Notes under the pieces: generated by a model
Told to the model about the DNA's origin: nothing
What the model saw: the letters and a program-made list of their open reading frames with translations, nothing else
Database searches by the model: none
In this document: positions 1-6,261 of the stretch, piece after piece
Layout of the letters: every line of letters starts with the position of its first letter
How positions within the stretch are numbered: position 1 is the first letter of the stretch
NCBI GenBank assembly: GCA_965363675.1
Contig: CBDTTW010000150.1
Span: forward strand, 1-7,367
Direction: 5' to 3'
DNA length: 7,367 nt
Origin: CBDTTW01 sp965363675
GTDB taxonomy: Bacteria > Bacteroidota > Rhodothermia > Rhodothermales > DASSAV01
Program-made: the position numbers and the translations under genes

Positions 1-300
1 CCGGCCGCGGACGGAGCCGACGCCGCCATCGAGGTGGCCGTCGCGCACCGGCCCAAGTACGACGACTGGTCGCTGCCCAAGGGCAAGCTGGACGCGGGGG
101 AACACGCCCTCGTGGCCGCCGTCCGCACGGGCGGTCTCGACCGCTGGAAGATCCGCGCCGCCCTCGCGGCCACCGACGACGCGAGCGCCGCAACCGGCCG
201 CCTGCGCTTCGACGCGCACGGCAACCGCAGGGGCGGCCTCCGCCTGGCGCCCGTGCATCCGGGCGCCCCGGCGGGCGCCCCCGCCAAACCTTCACGCTAA
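1..300 (+). CDS. Mosaic partial reading frame: Nudix hydrolase start joined to a periplasmic-binding-protein-like tail
   Basis: The frame is open from the left edge and stops with TAA at 298-300, so the true start lies outside or was lost; the GTG at 34 is internal to the homologous stretch. Codons 1-42 (to about 126) read like a MutT-family Nudix hydrolase of the actinobacterial type: the segment AHRPKYDDWSLPKGKLDAGE is a hallmark of these proteins and begins the Nudix box. The box should continue with REVxEExG, which supplies the metal-binding glutamates, but after AAVR the sequence changes to TGGLDRWKIRAALAAT, and none of those glutamates is present. The second part, including TGRLRFDAHGNRRGG, resembles the C-terminus of type 1 periplasmic (LivK-like) amino-acid-binding proteins; this match is from memory of the family pattern and is weaker. 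As written the product cannot be an active Nudix enzyme. It may be an assembly chimera, a recombination remnant or a real fusion. Confidence 0.5.
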   Translation, partial: PAADGADAAIEVAVAHRPKYDDWSLPKGKLDAGEHALVAAVRTGGLDRWKIRAALAATDDASAATGRLRFDAHGNRRGGLRLAPVHPGAPAGAPAKPSR

Positions 301-307
301 AATTCTC

Positions 308-312
308 GGAGG
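308..312 (+). promoter_or_regulatory. Ribosome binding site of the four-helix membrane protein
   Basis: GGAGG lies five bases before the ATG at 318. It decides between this start and the ATG at 313, which is in another frame and overlaps too closely with the site. It is the clearest Shine-Dalgarno sequence in the window; most of the - strand genes have none. Confidence 0.7.
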
Positions 313-317
313 ATGCC

Positions 318-767
318 ATGCGCGCTTCTGCCGACGCCCCCGCTGCCGCTCAGCCCGCCGCCCCGGCGCTGCGCCGCTTCCGGATTTCCCGCCCTGCCGT
401 GCTCGGGCTTCTCGCCGTCGAGATGCTCACCGGAGCGTTCATCTACGCCACCGCCGTCGAGCGGCCGGGGGCGCTGCTCGTCGTCGTGCACGCGCTGCTC
501 GGCCTCGCCCTCACGGCCCCCGGCCTGGCGCGGCGTTTCCGCAAGGACGCCTCCGCCCCGGCGTGGACGTTTTCGGGCGCGCTCGCGTTCTTCTCGGCGG
601 CGGCCGTCGTGCTCTCCGGACTCGCGCTGGCGTACCAGGCGCTTTTCTCCCCGGCGGTCGCCGGCGGCCTCGACCTGGTGCACCTCGTCTCGGTGTGCCT
701 GCTTCTGGCCGCGACCCTGCCGCGCATGGCCCACGCCGCGCGCCGCCGCCTGATGGCGGCGGCCTAA
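318..767 (+). CDS. Four-helix integral membrane protein, possible b-type cytochrome anchor
   Basis: The product has 149 residues: a short Ala/Pro-rich N-terminus, then four hydrophobic segments at about 27-45, 51-69, 83-107 and 117-135, separated by Arg-rich loops (RRFRK after helix 2, ARRR after helix 4). Helix 2 carries His58 (VVVHALLGLAL) and helix 4 carries His122 (LDLVHLVSVCLLL), with a further His139 near the end. Histidines placed in the second and fourth helices, and the segment LALAYQALFSP before helix 4, resemble the membrane domain that precedes multihaem c-type cytochromes in several environmental phyla, where the histidines would bind haem b. Here there is no CxxCH motif and the frame simply stops, so if the relationship is right this is a stand-alone anchor or a shortened gene. 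The start is supported by a GGAGG site. It begins 17 bases after the mosaic frame and converges on the large lipoprotein gene with 11 bases between stops. Membrane location is well supported; the cytochrome role is inference. Confidence 0.75.
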   Translation: MRASADAPAAAQPAAPALRRFRISRPAVLGLLAVEMLTGAFIYATAVERPGALLVVVHALLGLALTAPGLARRFRKDASAPAWTFSGALAFFSAAAVVLSGLALAYQALFSPAVAGGLDLVHLVSVCLLLAATLPRMAHAARRRLMAAA

Positions 768-778
768 GGGCGGCGCAA

Positions 779-3700
779 TTACTGCGGCGGCAGCAGCGCC
801 GTCTGGAAACGCTCCGTGCCGACGTAGCGCGTGTGGAACTCCCGCCAGTCGGCGGCATGCTCCCGGTACACCGGGTCGTCTTCGAGGCGTGTGGGGGCGC
901 GCTGGTAGGTGTCGCGGTTGTGCGCGGGCAAAGGCAGCACCGTCTTGCTGAACGTGGTGTTGTAATCCCCGTCCTTGACCCACCCATCCCCGATGAACAC
1001 GTAGTCGCGGCGCCAGCCCTTGGGCGGCTCGGCGGGCGCCTGGAAGCTGAAGACCAGCTCGTCGCCGGCGTTCATGATGACGTAGCGGTCGTCGATCTCG
1101 GTCAGCAGCGGGCGCACGTCGCCGAAGCGCGTGTAATAGCCCTCCAGGTCACGCCAGAACTGCGAGCGCCCGTTGAGTTCGGCGTAGATCGGCAGCTCGG
1201 GGGCGTTGCGGTCGGCCGTCGCCACCCGCGAGAAGCCGCGGTAGCGCAGCTCGGCCCGGTCGGCGAGCAGCTTTTGGGTGCGCAGCGGCGCCGAGGGCGC
1301 CGGCACGGCCCACTCGATATGGTCCCAGTAGATCTCCATGGTCGTGCGCAGGCGCACGCGGCGCGGGGCGCCCTCCGGAAACACATCCGTCAGGTCGATG
1401 AGCATCGTCTTGAGCTTGCCTGTGGGCGAGCCCAGGTTTTGGCGCACCGTCCGCCAGCCGCCCTTGCCGTCGGGGGCCTCCACCGAGAGGCTGCGCGGGC
1501 CGTCGTGGCGGCCGTGGCTGATGGCGACGTTGATCGAGCTGTCGGTGGGGCGCAGCCACCCGAAGGCCAGCAGCGTCAGCGGCCCCGAGGCGGGGGCATC
1601 CTCGCCCAGGTCGATCTCGACGTAGTGATCCTCGGCGATGCCCTGGAAGCGCCCGCGCGGGAAGTCGCCGAGGTACTGCTGGTCGCGCGCCGCGAGCAGA
1701 TCCGTCACGAGGCGGCCCCGGTCGTCGCGGGCCTCGGCGATGGGGCGCGGCGCCGAGAAGGCGTGCACCTTCAGCTCCGGCGGCGGGAACGCAAAGCGTT
1801 CATCGACGAACACTTCCGTGCCCTCGGGGTGGTCCACCACCATGAGCGCTACGTGGTCGAAAAAGTGCGTTTCCCAGAGGTCGGCCGTGATGCGCAGATC
1901 GTAGCGGCCGCCGACGGGCCGGAGCTGGTCGCCGCGCACCTTCACCCAGTCTTCGGTCGCCATGATGCCGGCCGTTTCCTGCGCGTTGATGCGCAGCCCG
2001 AGCGGCGAGCGCCAGATGGCATCCGTCACGAAGACCATTTCTTCGCCGTTGTTCGTGAAGAGCCAGGGGCACGAGCCTTTGAGGCGCTGGCTTGCCAGGG
2101 TCGGCTCGTTCAGGTCCAGGTTGAACTCGGCCTGCACGCTGCCGTTGGGCCAGATGATGCGCGCCACGTCGGCGTTCTTGTGGTCGCCTAGCCCGAAATG
2201 CACATAGGGCTCCTGGATGAGCTGTTTCTGGAACAGCAGCCCCGAGCGCACCTCGACCTCGCCGCCGATGCCGAAGGCGTTGATGCGCTGGTCGCCGGAG
2301 ACCGTCGCGGCGCGGGTGCGGAACGTTTTCCACTGGTAGCCGGCCTGGCTCGCGTTCAGGTGCTGCACGGGCGCGCCTGAGGCGCCGATCCCGAGCAAAT
2401 CGAGCTTGCCGTCCGCGTTGAGGTCGGCGATGCCGGAGACGGGGGGCAGCGAGGCGTCGAGCGAGACGAGGCGGCGCTGAGGCGTCATGAGCCAGAGCAA
2501 CGTCTGGTCGGCGCCCGAGGCGAGCGCGTCCAGGCCGCCGTTGTTGTCGAAGTCGGCCACGGCCAGCAGCGCGGCGCCCGGCGCGAATGAAGCCCCGGCG
2601 GGGGCGGCCGCGACGGCGGCGCTCTGCCACGGGCGGCCTTCGGCGCCGGTGCGCCAGGCTTCGAGGGCGCCGCCCGCGCCGAGGGCGAGCAGCTCGAAAC
2701 GCGCGTCGGCGTCGAGGTCGGCTGCGGCGATGGCCGCCACAGAGGCGGCGGGCAGCTCCTGAAGCGTAAAGACGCCGCCGCGCCGGTTGCTGTAGAGGCG
2801 GAGCGCGCCCGAAGCTTCCAGCAGGGCCGCATCCGGGTCGCCGTCGGCGTCGAAGTCGGCCCACACGAAGCTCACCGGGCGGCGCGCCTCCGCGAAGATC
2901 GGCGCCGGGGTGAACGTGCGGTCGTTGTTGTTGCGCAGCATCAGCGGCGGGCCGGCGCCGCGCGCGAGGAGCAGATCCATGTCGCCTTCCAGGTCGAGGT
3001 CGGCGGCCCATAGCCCGGTGTAGGCCCCGCCGAGGATGGCCGGCGGCAGCGCCGAGGCGGCGGTGATGTCGGTGAACGTCGTGTTCGGCCCTTGCTGGTA
3101 GATGCGCAGGCCGCGCGGCCCGGCCGCCACGAGGTCCGTCAGAAAGTCGGTGTTGAGGTCCACCCCGACGACGACGCTCGGCGGGGCGCCGGGGGCGTCG
3201 GGCAGGGGCAGGCGCAGGTCCGGCTTGAGTTGCAGCCCCGCCGGGCCTATGAGCGCCACCGTCGGTTCGGCCTCGGGCGAGAGGATGAGGCTTTGCGCGC
3301 GCGTCCACGGCCCGCCGGGGGCTTGGACGGGCTGCGGCGTAAAGGCCAGCGCCGAGTCGCGCGGGGAAGGCGTGCTGCTCGGCTGCGGCAGGCGGATGAA
3401 GCGCGGGATCAGCTCGGCGCCTTCTTCGGCGGGCATGCGCACGGCCAGTTGGTCATGCCGGAACTCGGGCAGCCGCACGAGCATGTTGCGCAGGAAGGCC
3501 AGTTGGGTGGCGGCCTGCGCGGCGCCGCTCTGAAGGCTGCTCTGGAGCGCGGCGTACTGCGCGCGCACCTCCTCTGGCCACGCGTCGGCGGCGGGGGCGG
3601 CGCGCATCACGGCGGCCTGCATGGCGGCGGCGTCGCCGCGCGCGCCGGCCACGCGCGCCAGGTCCAGGATGACGGCCAGGTTCTCCGGATGCTGCTCCAG

Positions 3701-4216
3701 CAGGCGCTCGAAGATCTGCTGCACCTCGGCGGCGGCGCCGCCGCTGCGCTCCAGTTCTTCAGTCAGGGCGTAGGCCGCGCGGGCGTTCTCCGGGGCCAGT
3801 TGCACGGCCTTGCGCAAACGCGTCCGCGCCGCCTCCGCGTCGCCCTTTTGCGCGGCGAGCCGCCCGAGCAGGAGCTGGATGTCGGCGTTGTCCGGGGCCA
3901 GCGTTTCGGCGCGGGCCAAGCGTTCGGCCGCCGCGTCCAGGTCGCCGGCGCGCAGCGCGATGACGCCGAGGTTGGCCCACGCGGCGGGCTCGCCGGCGGC
4001 CACCTCGGTCACATGTTCCAGCTTTTCGTCGGCGCCGAGGCCCTCGCCGGCTTGCAGCGCCGTCAGGCCCGCGTAGAAAGAGGAAACGGCTTCGGCATAA
4101 GCTTCCGAGCCGGGTTGCGGCAGCTCCTCGCGCGCGCCGGAGCATCCGGCAAGGGCGAGCGTCAGGGCGAGAACGAGCACGGCCCGGCGAGCCGGGCGGC
4201 GGCGAAAGAAGGGCAT
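779..4216 (-). CDS. Large lipoprotein with TPR repeats, FG-GAP/VCBS propeller and ASPIC/UnbV domain (CRTAC1-like)
   Basis: I chose the ATG at 4216 (1145 residues) over the upstream TTG at 4255 because it puts an Arg-rich n-region and hydrophobic core directly before the lipobox LALAGC, predicting lipidation at Cys25. Order of domains: signal peptide 1-24; TPR-like helical repeats about 40-200 (for example AWANLGVIALRAGDLDAAAE); a linker; six FG-GAP/VCBS repeats about 351-621 with calcium-type loops DLDLEGDMD, DFDADGDPD, DFDNNGGLD and DLNADGKLD; an ASPIC/UnbV domain about 645-708 (IGGEVEVRSG, YVHFGLGDH, IIWPNGSVQ); then about 430 residues without an assigned domain, ending in a pattern seen in related proteins (RDYVFIGDGWVKDGDYNTTF, later WREFHTRYV). 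The fourth repeat (DLDADARFELL) has lost its glycine and central acidic residues. The family is exported and often membrane-anchored; its biochemical role is largely unknown, with calcium binding and protein contacts likely. No Shine-Dalgarno sequence is visible. It has its own likely promoter downstream of fliA. Confidence 0.92.
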   Translation of the reverse strand: MPFFRRRPARRAVLVLALTLALAGCSGAREELPQPGSEAYAEAVSSFYAGLTALQAGEGLGADEKLEHVTEVAAGEPAAWANLGVIALRAGDLDAAAERLARAETLAPDNADIQLLLGRLAAQKGDAEAARTRLRKAVQLAPENARAAYALTEELERSGGAAAEVQQIFERLLEQHPENLAVILDLARVAGARGDAAAMQAAVMRAAPAADAWPEEVRAQYAALQSSLQSGAAQAATQLAFLRNMLVRLPEFRHDQLAVRMPAEEGAELIPRFIRLPQPSSTPSPRDSALAFTPQPVQAPGGPWTRAQSLILSPEAEPTVALIGPAGLQLKPDLRLPLPDAPGAPPSVVVGVDLNTDFLTDLVAAGPRGLRIYQQGPNTTFTDITAASALPPAILGGAYTGLWAADLDLEGDMDLLLARGAGPPLMLRNNNDRTFTPAPIFAEARRPVSFVWADFDADGDPDAALLEASGALRLYSNRRGGVFTLQELPAASVAAIAAADLDADARFELLALGAGGALEAWRTGAEGRPWQSAAVAAAPAGASFAPGAALLAVADFDNNGGLDALASGADQTLLWLMTPQRRLVSLDASLPPVSGIADLNADGKLDLLGIGASGAPVQHLNASQAGYQWKTFRTRAATVSGDQRINAFGIGGEVEVRSGLLFQKQLIQEPYVHFGLGDHKNADVARIIWPNGSVQAEFNLDLNEPTLASQRLKGSCPWLFTNNGEEMVFVTDAIWRSPLGLRINAQETAGIMATEDWVKVRGDQLRPVGGRYDLRITADLWETHFFDHVALMVVDHPEGTEVFVDERFAFPPPELKVHAFSAPRPIAEARDDRGRLVTDLLAARDQQYLGDFPRGRFQGIAEDHYVEIDLGEDAPASGPLTLLAFGWLRPTDSSINVAISHGRHDGPRSLSVEAPDGKGGWRTVRQNLGSPTGKLKTMLIDLTDVFPEGAPRRVRLRTTMEIYWDHIEWAVPAPSAPLRTQKLLADRAELRYRGFSRVATADRNAPELPIYAELNGRSQFWRDLEGYYTRFGDVRPLLTEIDDRYVIMNAGDELVFSFQAPAEPPKGWRRDYVFIGDGWVKDGDYNTTFSKTVLPLPAHNRDTYQRAPTRLEDDPVYREHAADWREFHTRYVGTERFQTALLPPQ

Positions 4217-4256
4217 GGCGGAGAGGCGCGTTGGGAAAGGAATCGGGCAAGGCAAG

Positions 4257-4273
4257 CGGCCCGTTCCGGGCCG
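4257..4273 (-). other. Small perfect hairpin in the leader of the lipoprotein gene
   Basis: A seven-base-pair inverted repeat (CGGCCCG and CGGGCCG) encloses a three-base loop. On the - strand it lies between the fliA stop and the lipoprotein start. No run of T follows it, so it does not look like a standard intrinsic terminator; with the putative promoter just upstream it would sit at the very 5' end of the lipoprotein transcript. It could be a leader structure, a weak terminator for the flagellar operon, or chance in GC-rich DNA. Confidence 0.35.
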
Positions 4274-4282
4274 TCTGCGCCC

Positions 4283-4311
4283 AATGTATTCCGGAAACGC
4301 AGGCTCGGCAA
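4283..4311 (-). promoter_or_regulatory. Putative sigma-70-type promoter of the lipoprotein gene
   Basis: Read on the - strand, TTGCCG (4311-4306) and TACATT (4288-4283) are separated by 17 bases, each matching four of six positions of the TTGACA/TATAAT consensus. They fall in one of the least GC-rich stretches of the window, about 67 bases before the ATG at 4216. The same region also partly fits the Bacteroidota pattern (TACATTGG against TAnnTTTG). The prediction is by eye only. Confidence 0.4.
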
Positions 4312-4346
4312 GGGCATTTCGCCGCCGAAAACCGCCCCGGCGCCGC

Positions 4347-5117
4347 CTAGCGCGCGCGCGCGGCGACGGGGGCGCGCTCCTGCATGAGCTGCATCCGCAG
4401 CGTAAGCAGCACCTTGCCGAGAAGCTGCGAGATGCGCGCCTCGGTAAGCTGGAGCACCTGCCCGATTTCCCGCAGCGTAAGCTCCTCGATGTAGTAGAGC
4501 GCCAGGATCGTGCGCTCGCGCTCGGGCAGCCCGGCGATGGACGCTTGCATCGAGGCGATCATCATCTGGCGGTCGGCGTCGTCGTCGTGCTCCCGGCCGG
4601 GGCTTGCGAGCGTGTCGAGCAGCGAGTCCTGGCCGTCGTCGCCGACGGGCATCTCCAGTGAGAGGGCGAAGCGGCAGTGCGCCTCGGCCAGGAGGGCGTG
4701 GTATTCCGAAAGGGCGATCCCGAGGTAGTCGGCTACGTCCTGGTCTTCAGGCTCGCTGCCGAGGATCTGGCGCAGCTCTTCCATGGCGCGGTACGCCTCG
4801 GCCACCTTGCGGCGCTCCGAGCGCGAGAGCGCGTCGATGGAGCGCAGGTAGTCCACCAGCTCGCCCCGGATGCGGCGGTAGGCGTAGGTGATGAACTTGA
4901 CGCCGCGCGCCGGGTCGTAGGTGTCGAGCGCCTGGAGCAGCCCGATGATGCCCGAGTTTTCGAGGTCCTCGCGCGTGGCGAGCGGATGGTTGGGCATCCC
5001 CAGCTTGCCCGCCAGCGAGCGGACCAGGCGCACGCCGCCGAGGATGGCGGCCTGGCGGCGCGCTTCGGTAGGCTCGGCCAGGTACTGCTCAACGAGGCTC
5101 TGTAAGTCCGGCGTCAT
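4347..5117 (-). CDS. fliA: Flagellar sigma factor FliA (sigma-28)
   Basis: This 256-residue protein is a group 3 sigma factor of normal FliA length. Region 2 spans about 27-95, with EDLENSGIIGLLQALDTYDP and the core-binding and -10-recognising part FITYAYRRIRGELVDYLRS. Region 3 is about 97-143 (SRSERRKVAEAYRAMEELRQ), and region 4 about 187-241, with LPERERTILALYYIEELTLR and a helix-turn-helix at 213-232 (LTLREIGQVLQLTEARISQL). Region 1.1 is absent, as expected for this group. Sigma-28 directs RNA polymerase to late flagellar promoters (flagellin, motor, chemotaxis) and is normally held by the anti-sigma factor FlgM until the hook is complete; no flgM is in the window. It is the last gene of the cluster, 22 bases after the small membrane protein gene. 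The ATG at 5117 gives the expected N-terminus although no Shine-Dalgarno sequence is visible. A general FliA/WhiG-type sigma is the only alternative, and the flagellar neighbours argue for FliA. Confidence 0.95.
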   Translation of the reverse strand: MTPDLQSLVEQYLAEPTEARRQAAILGGVRLVRSLAGKLGMPNHPLATREDLENSGIIGLLQALDTYDPARGVKFITYAYRRIRGELVDYLRSIDALSRSERRKVAEAYRAMEELRQILGSEPEDQDVADYLGIALSEYHALLAEAHCRFALSLEMPVGDDGQDSLLDTLASPGREHDDDADRQMMIASMQASIAGLPERERTILALYYIEELTLREIGQVLQLTEARISQLLGKVLLTLRMQLMQERAPVAARAR

Positions 5118-5139
5118 GGGCGTAGGCTGCTAAAAGGGG

Positions 5140-5409
5140 TCAGGCGGCGGCCGGTTCGGCGGGCGTTTCGGCTTTGGCCTCGGCGGCGGCCCGCGCGGCG
5201 GCGGCCCGCAGGGCGCCGAGGGCCCGGTGCGAAGCCGTCAGCACGAGAAAGATGCCCAGCCCGGCGCCGACCGACGTAAGGGCGGCGTGCTCCAGAGCGT
5301 GCGATTGCATCGCCTTCGTTACGAAAAGAGACGCCCCGCCGATGATCCCGGCCTGCACCGCCGGAACGGGCGCCCACGCAAAAAGCAGGGATAACGAAAA
5401 GAAACGCAT
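5140..5409 (-). CDS. Small membrane protein of unknown function in the flagellar cluster
   Basis: I do not recognise this 89-residue protein. It begins MRFFSLSLLFAWAPVPAVQA, either a signal-like sequence or the first of two membrane segments (about 3-31); a second hydrophobic segment spans about 43-60 (ALTSVGAGLGIFLVLTAS). The tail from about 64 is rich in Ala, Glu and Lys and would be exposed. The stretch between the segments contains two histidines (QSHALEHAAL). A weak GGTAGG lies eight bases before the ATG. It lies 23 bases after flhG and 22 bases before fliA on the same strand, so it is almost certainly co-transcribed, and a role in flagellar assembly, placement or sigma-28 control is possible by position alone. 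The ATG start, reading direction and fit between its neighbours support it as a real gene. Confidence 0.75.
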   Translation of the reverse strand: MRFFSLSLLFAWAPVPAVQAGIIGGASLFVTKAMQSHALEHAALTSVGAGLGIFLVLTASHRALGALRAAAARAAAEAKAETPAEPAAA

Positions 5410-5432
5410 CTGCGCAGCCTACCGAATGGTTC

Positions 5433-6227
5433 TCAGTCCTCACGGGTCGGAGGACCGGCGGCCCTCCCTGCGCCCTCATCAGCTAAAACCGTGCCGGTAA
5501 GCGCCTCGGCCAGACGCGCGAAGGCGTCGGAGACCGGGCCCGGGGTGCGAAAGATGGGCTCCTGCCGCGAAACCGAGTGGCGCACGCTCAGGGAGAACGG
5601 CGCCCACCCCAGATAGCGGGGCGCCCGGCCGGTAAAGTGCGTCGTGACGGTCCCGAAGCGGTCGGCGGCGCTTTGGGCGGCGGCGGCCGAGTCGGCAAAA
5701 TTTACGACGAGGTAGAACGGGTAGGCAGGGTCTGCCTGCCACGTCATCTTGACCAGGCGGTAGGCGTCGGCGATGGCCGTAGGCTCGTCCACGACGACGA
5801 GGATCGCCGCCTCGGCGCGGTCGAGCGCCCAGGCTACCGCGCCGTCGGCTCCGGCGGGCGTGTCGATGAGGATGAAGTCGTGGCGGGGGCTTAGGGCCTC
5901 CAGCGCCGCGTCGAGCGCGCCGAAAACGGCCGTCTCGCGCCCGACGTGCTGCCCGGCTTCTTCGGCGCCCGTCACAAGGGTGACGCCTGCGGCCGTTTCG
6001 TGGAACAGCCGCTCGGGGGCCGCCGTGCGGCGCGCCAGGTCGAGCGCCGTGGCCTGCGGCCGTTCGTTGAGCAGCACCGCGCAGGCGCCCTGCCCGAGGT
6101 CGGCGTCGACGAGGGCCACGGCGTAATGCTCGGCGGCGAGGGCCTCGGCCAGGTTCACGGCTACGATGCTTTTCCCGACTCCTCCTTTGCCGCTCGTGAC
6201 GGCGATGATGCGGGCGCGGCGTGTCAT
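5433..6227 (-). CDS. flhG: Flagellar number regulator FlhG (FleN/YlxH), MinD-family ATPase
   Basis: The 264-residue product is a SIMIBI-class ATPase. It has the deviant Walker A motif SGKGGVGKS at 12-20 with the signature lysine, the A' motif VDADLGQG at 40-47, Walker B FILIDTPAG at 118-126, and VVVDEPTAIADAY at 144-156, whose EPT-I-DAY pattern separates FlhG/FleN from cell-division MinD. FlhG dimerises with ATP at the membrane, restrains FlhF and, in many bacteria, the flagellar master regulator, and so limits flagellar number. I prefer the ATG at 6227 to the in-frame TTG at 6236, since the P-loop starts soon after either. The protein begins almost directly at the ATPase core, so the N-terminal DQAxxL activator helix of some FlhG proteins is absent. 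It starts 34 bases after flhF. No Shine-Dalgarno sequence is apparent. A ParA/MinD-like protein of another role is unlikely in this context. Confidence 0.92.
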   Translation of the reverse strand: MTRRARIIAVTSGKGGVGKSIVAVNLAEALAAEHYAVALVDADLGQGACAVLLNERPQATALDLARRTAAPERLFHETAAGVTLVTGAEEAGQHVGRETAVFGALDAALEALSPRHDFILIDTPAGADGAVAWALDRAEAAILVVVDEPTAIADAYRLVKMTWQADPAYPFYLVVNFADSAAAAQSAADRFGTVTTHFTGRAPRYLGWAPFSLSVRHSVSRQEPIFRTPGPVSDAFARLAEALTGTVLADEGAGRAAGPPTRED

Positions 6228-6261
6228 CGGTTGCAATGGCTTGAAAGGCTCGGGTAGGGGG

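Noticed and set aside
768..778. Bidirectional terminator between the convergent genes
   Set aside because: Only 11 bases separate the stops, and I found no stable stem followed by a T run; the only pairing nearby is a five-base stem with a long loop inside coding sequence.
563..2191. 542-codon open frame on the + strand opposite the large lipoprotein gene
   Set aside because: It is a GC-rich shadow rich in Arg, Gly and Ala with no recognisable domain, overlapping both the four-helix gene and the well-supported lipoprotein gene on the other strand.
1800..3308. 502-codon - strand frame inside the lipoprotein gene
   Set aside because: It lies in another frame of a gene with clear FG-GAP and ASPIC motifs; its Arg/Pro/Ala-rich translation is typical of an out-of-frame reading of high-GC DNA.
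4217..4255. TTG at 4255 as the lipoprotein start
   Set aside because: The extra 13 residues would precede an already complete signal peptide; the ATG at 4216 gives a normal n-region and a lipobox at Cys25.
4322..4346. Intrinsic terminator directly after fliA
   Set aside because: A five-pair stem (CGCCG with CGGCG) can be drawn around a TTTT-containing loop, but no T run follows, so it does not meet the usual pattern.
3092..4387. 431-codon + strand frame
   Set aside because: It is antisense to the TPR and signal-peptide part of the lipoprotein gene and has no start signal or domain support.
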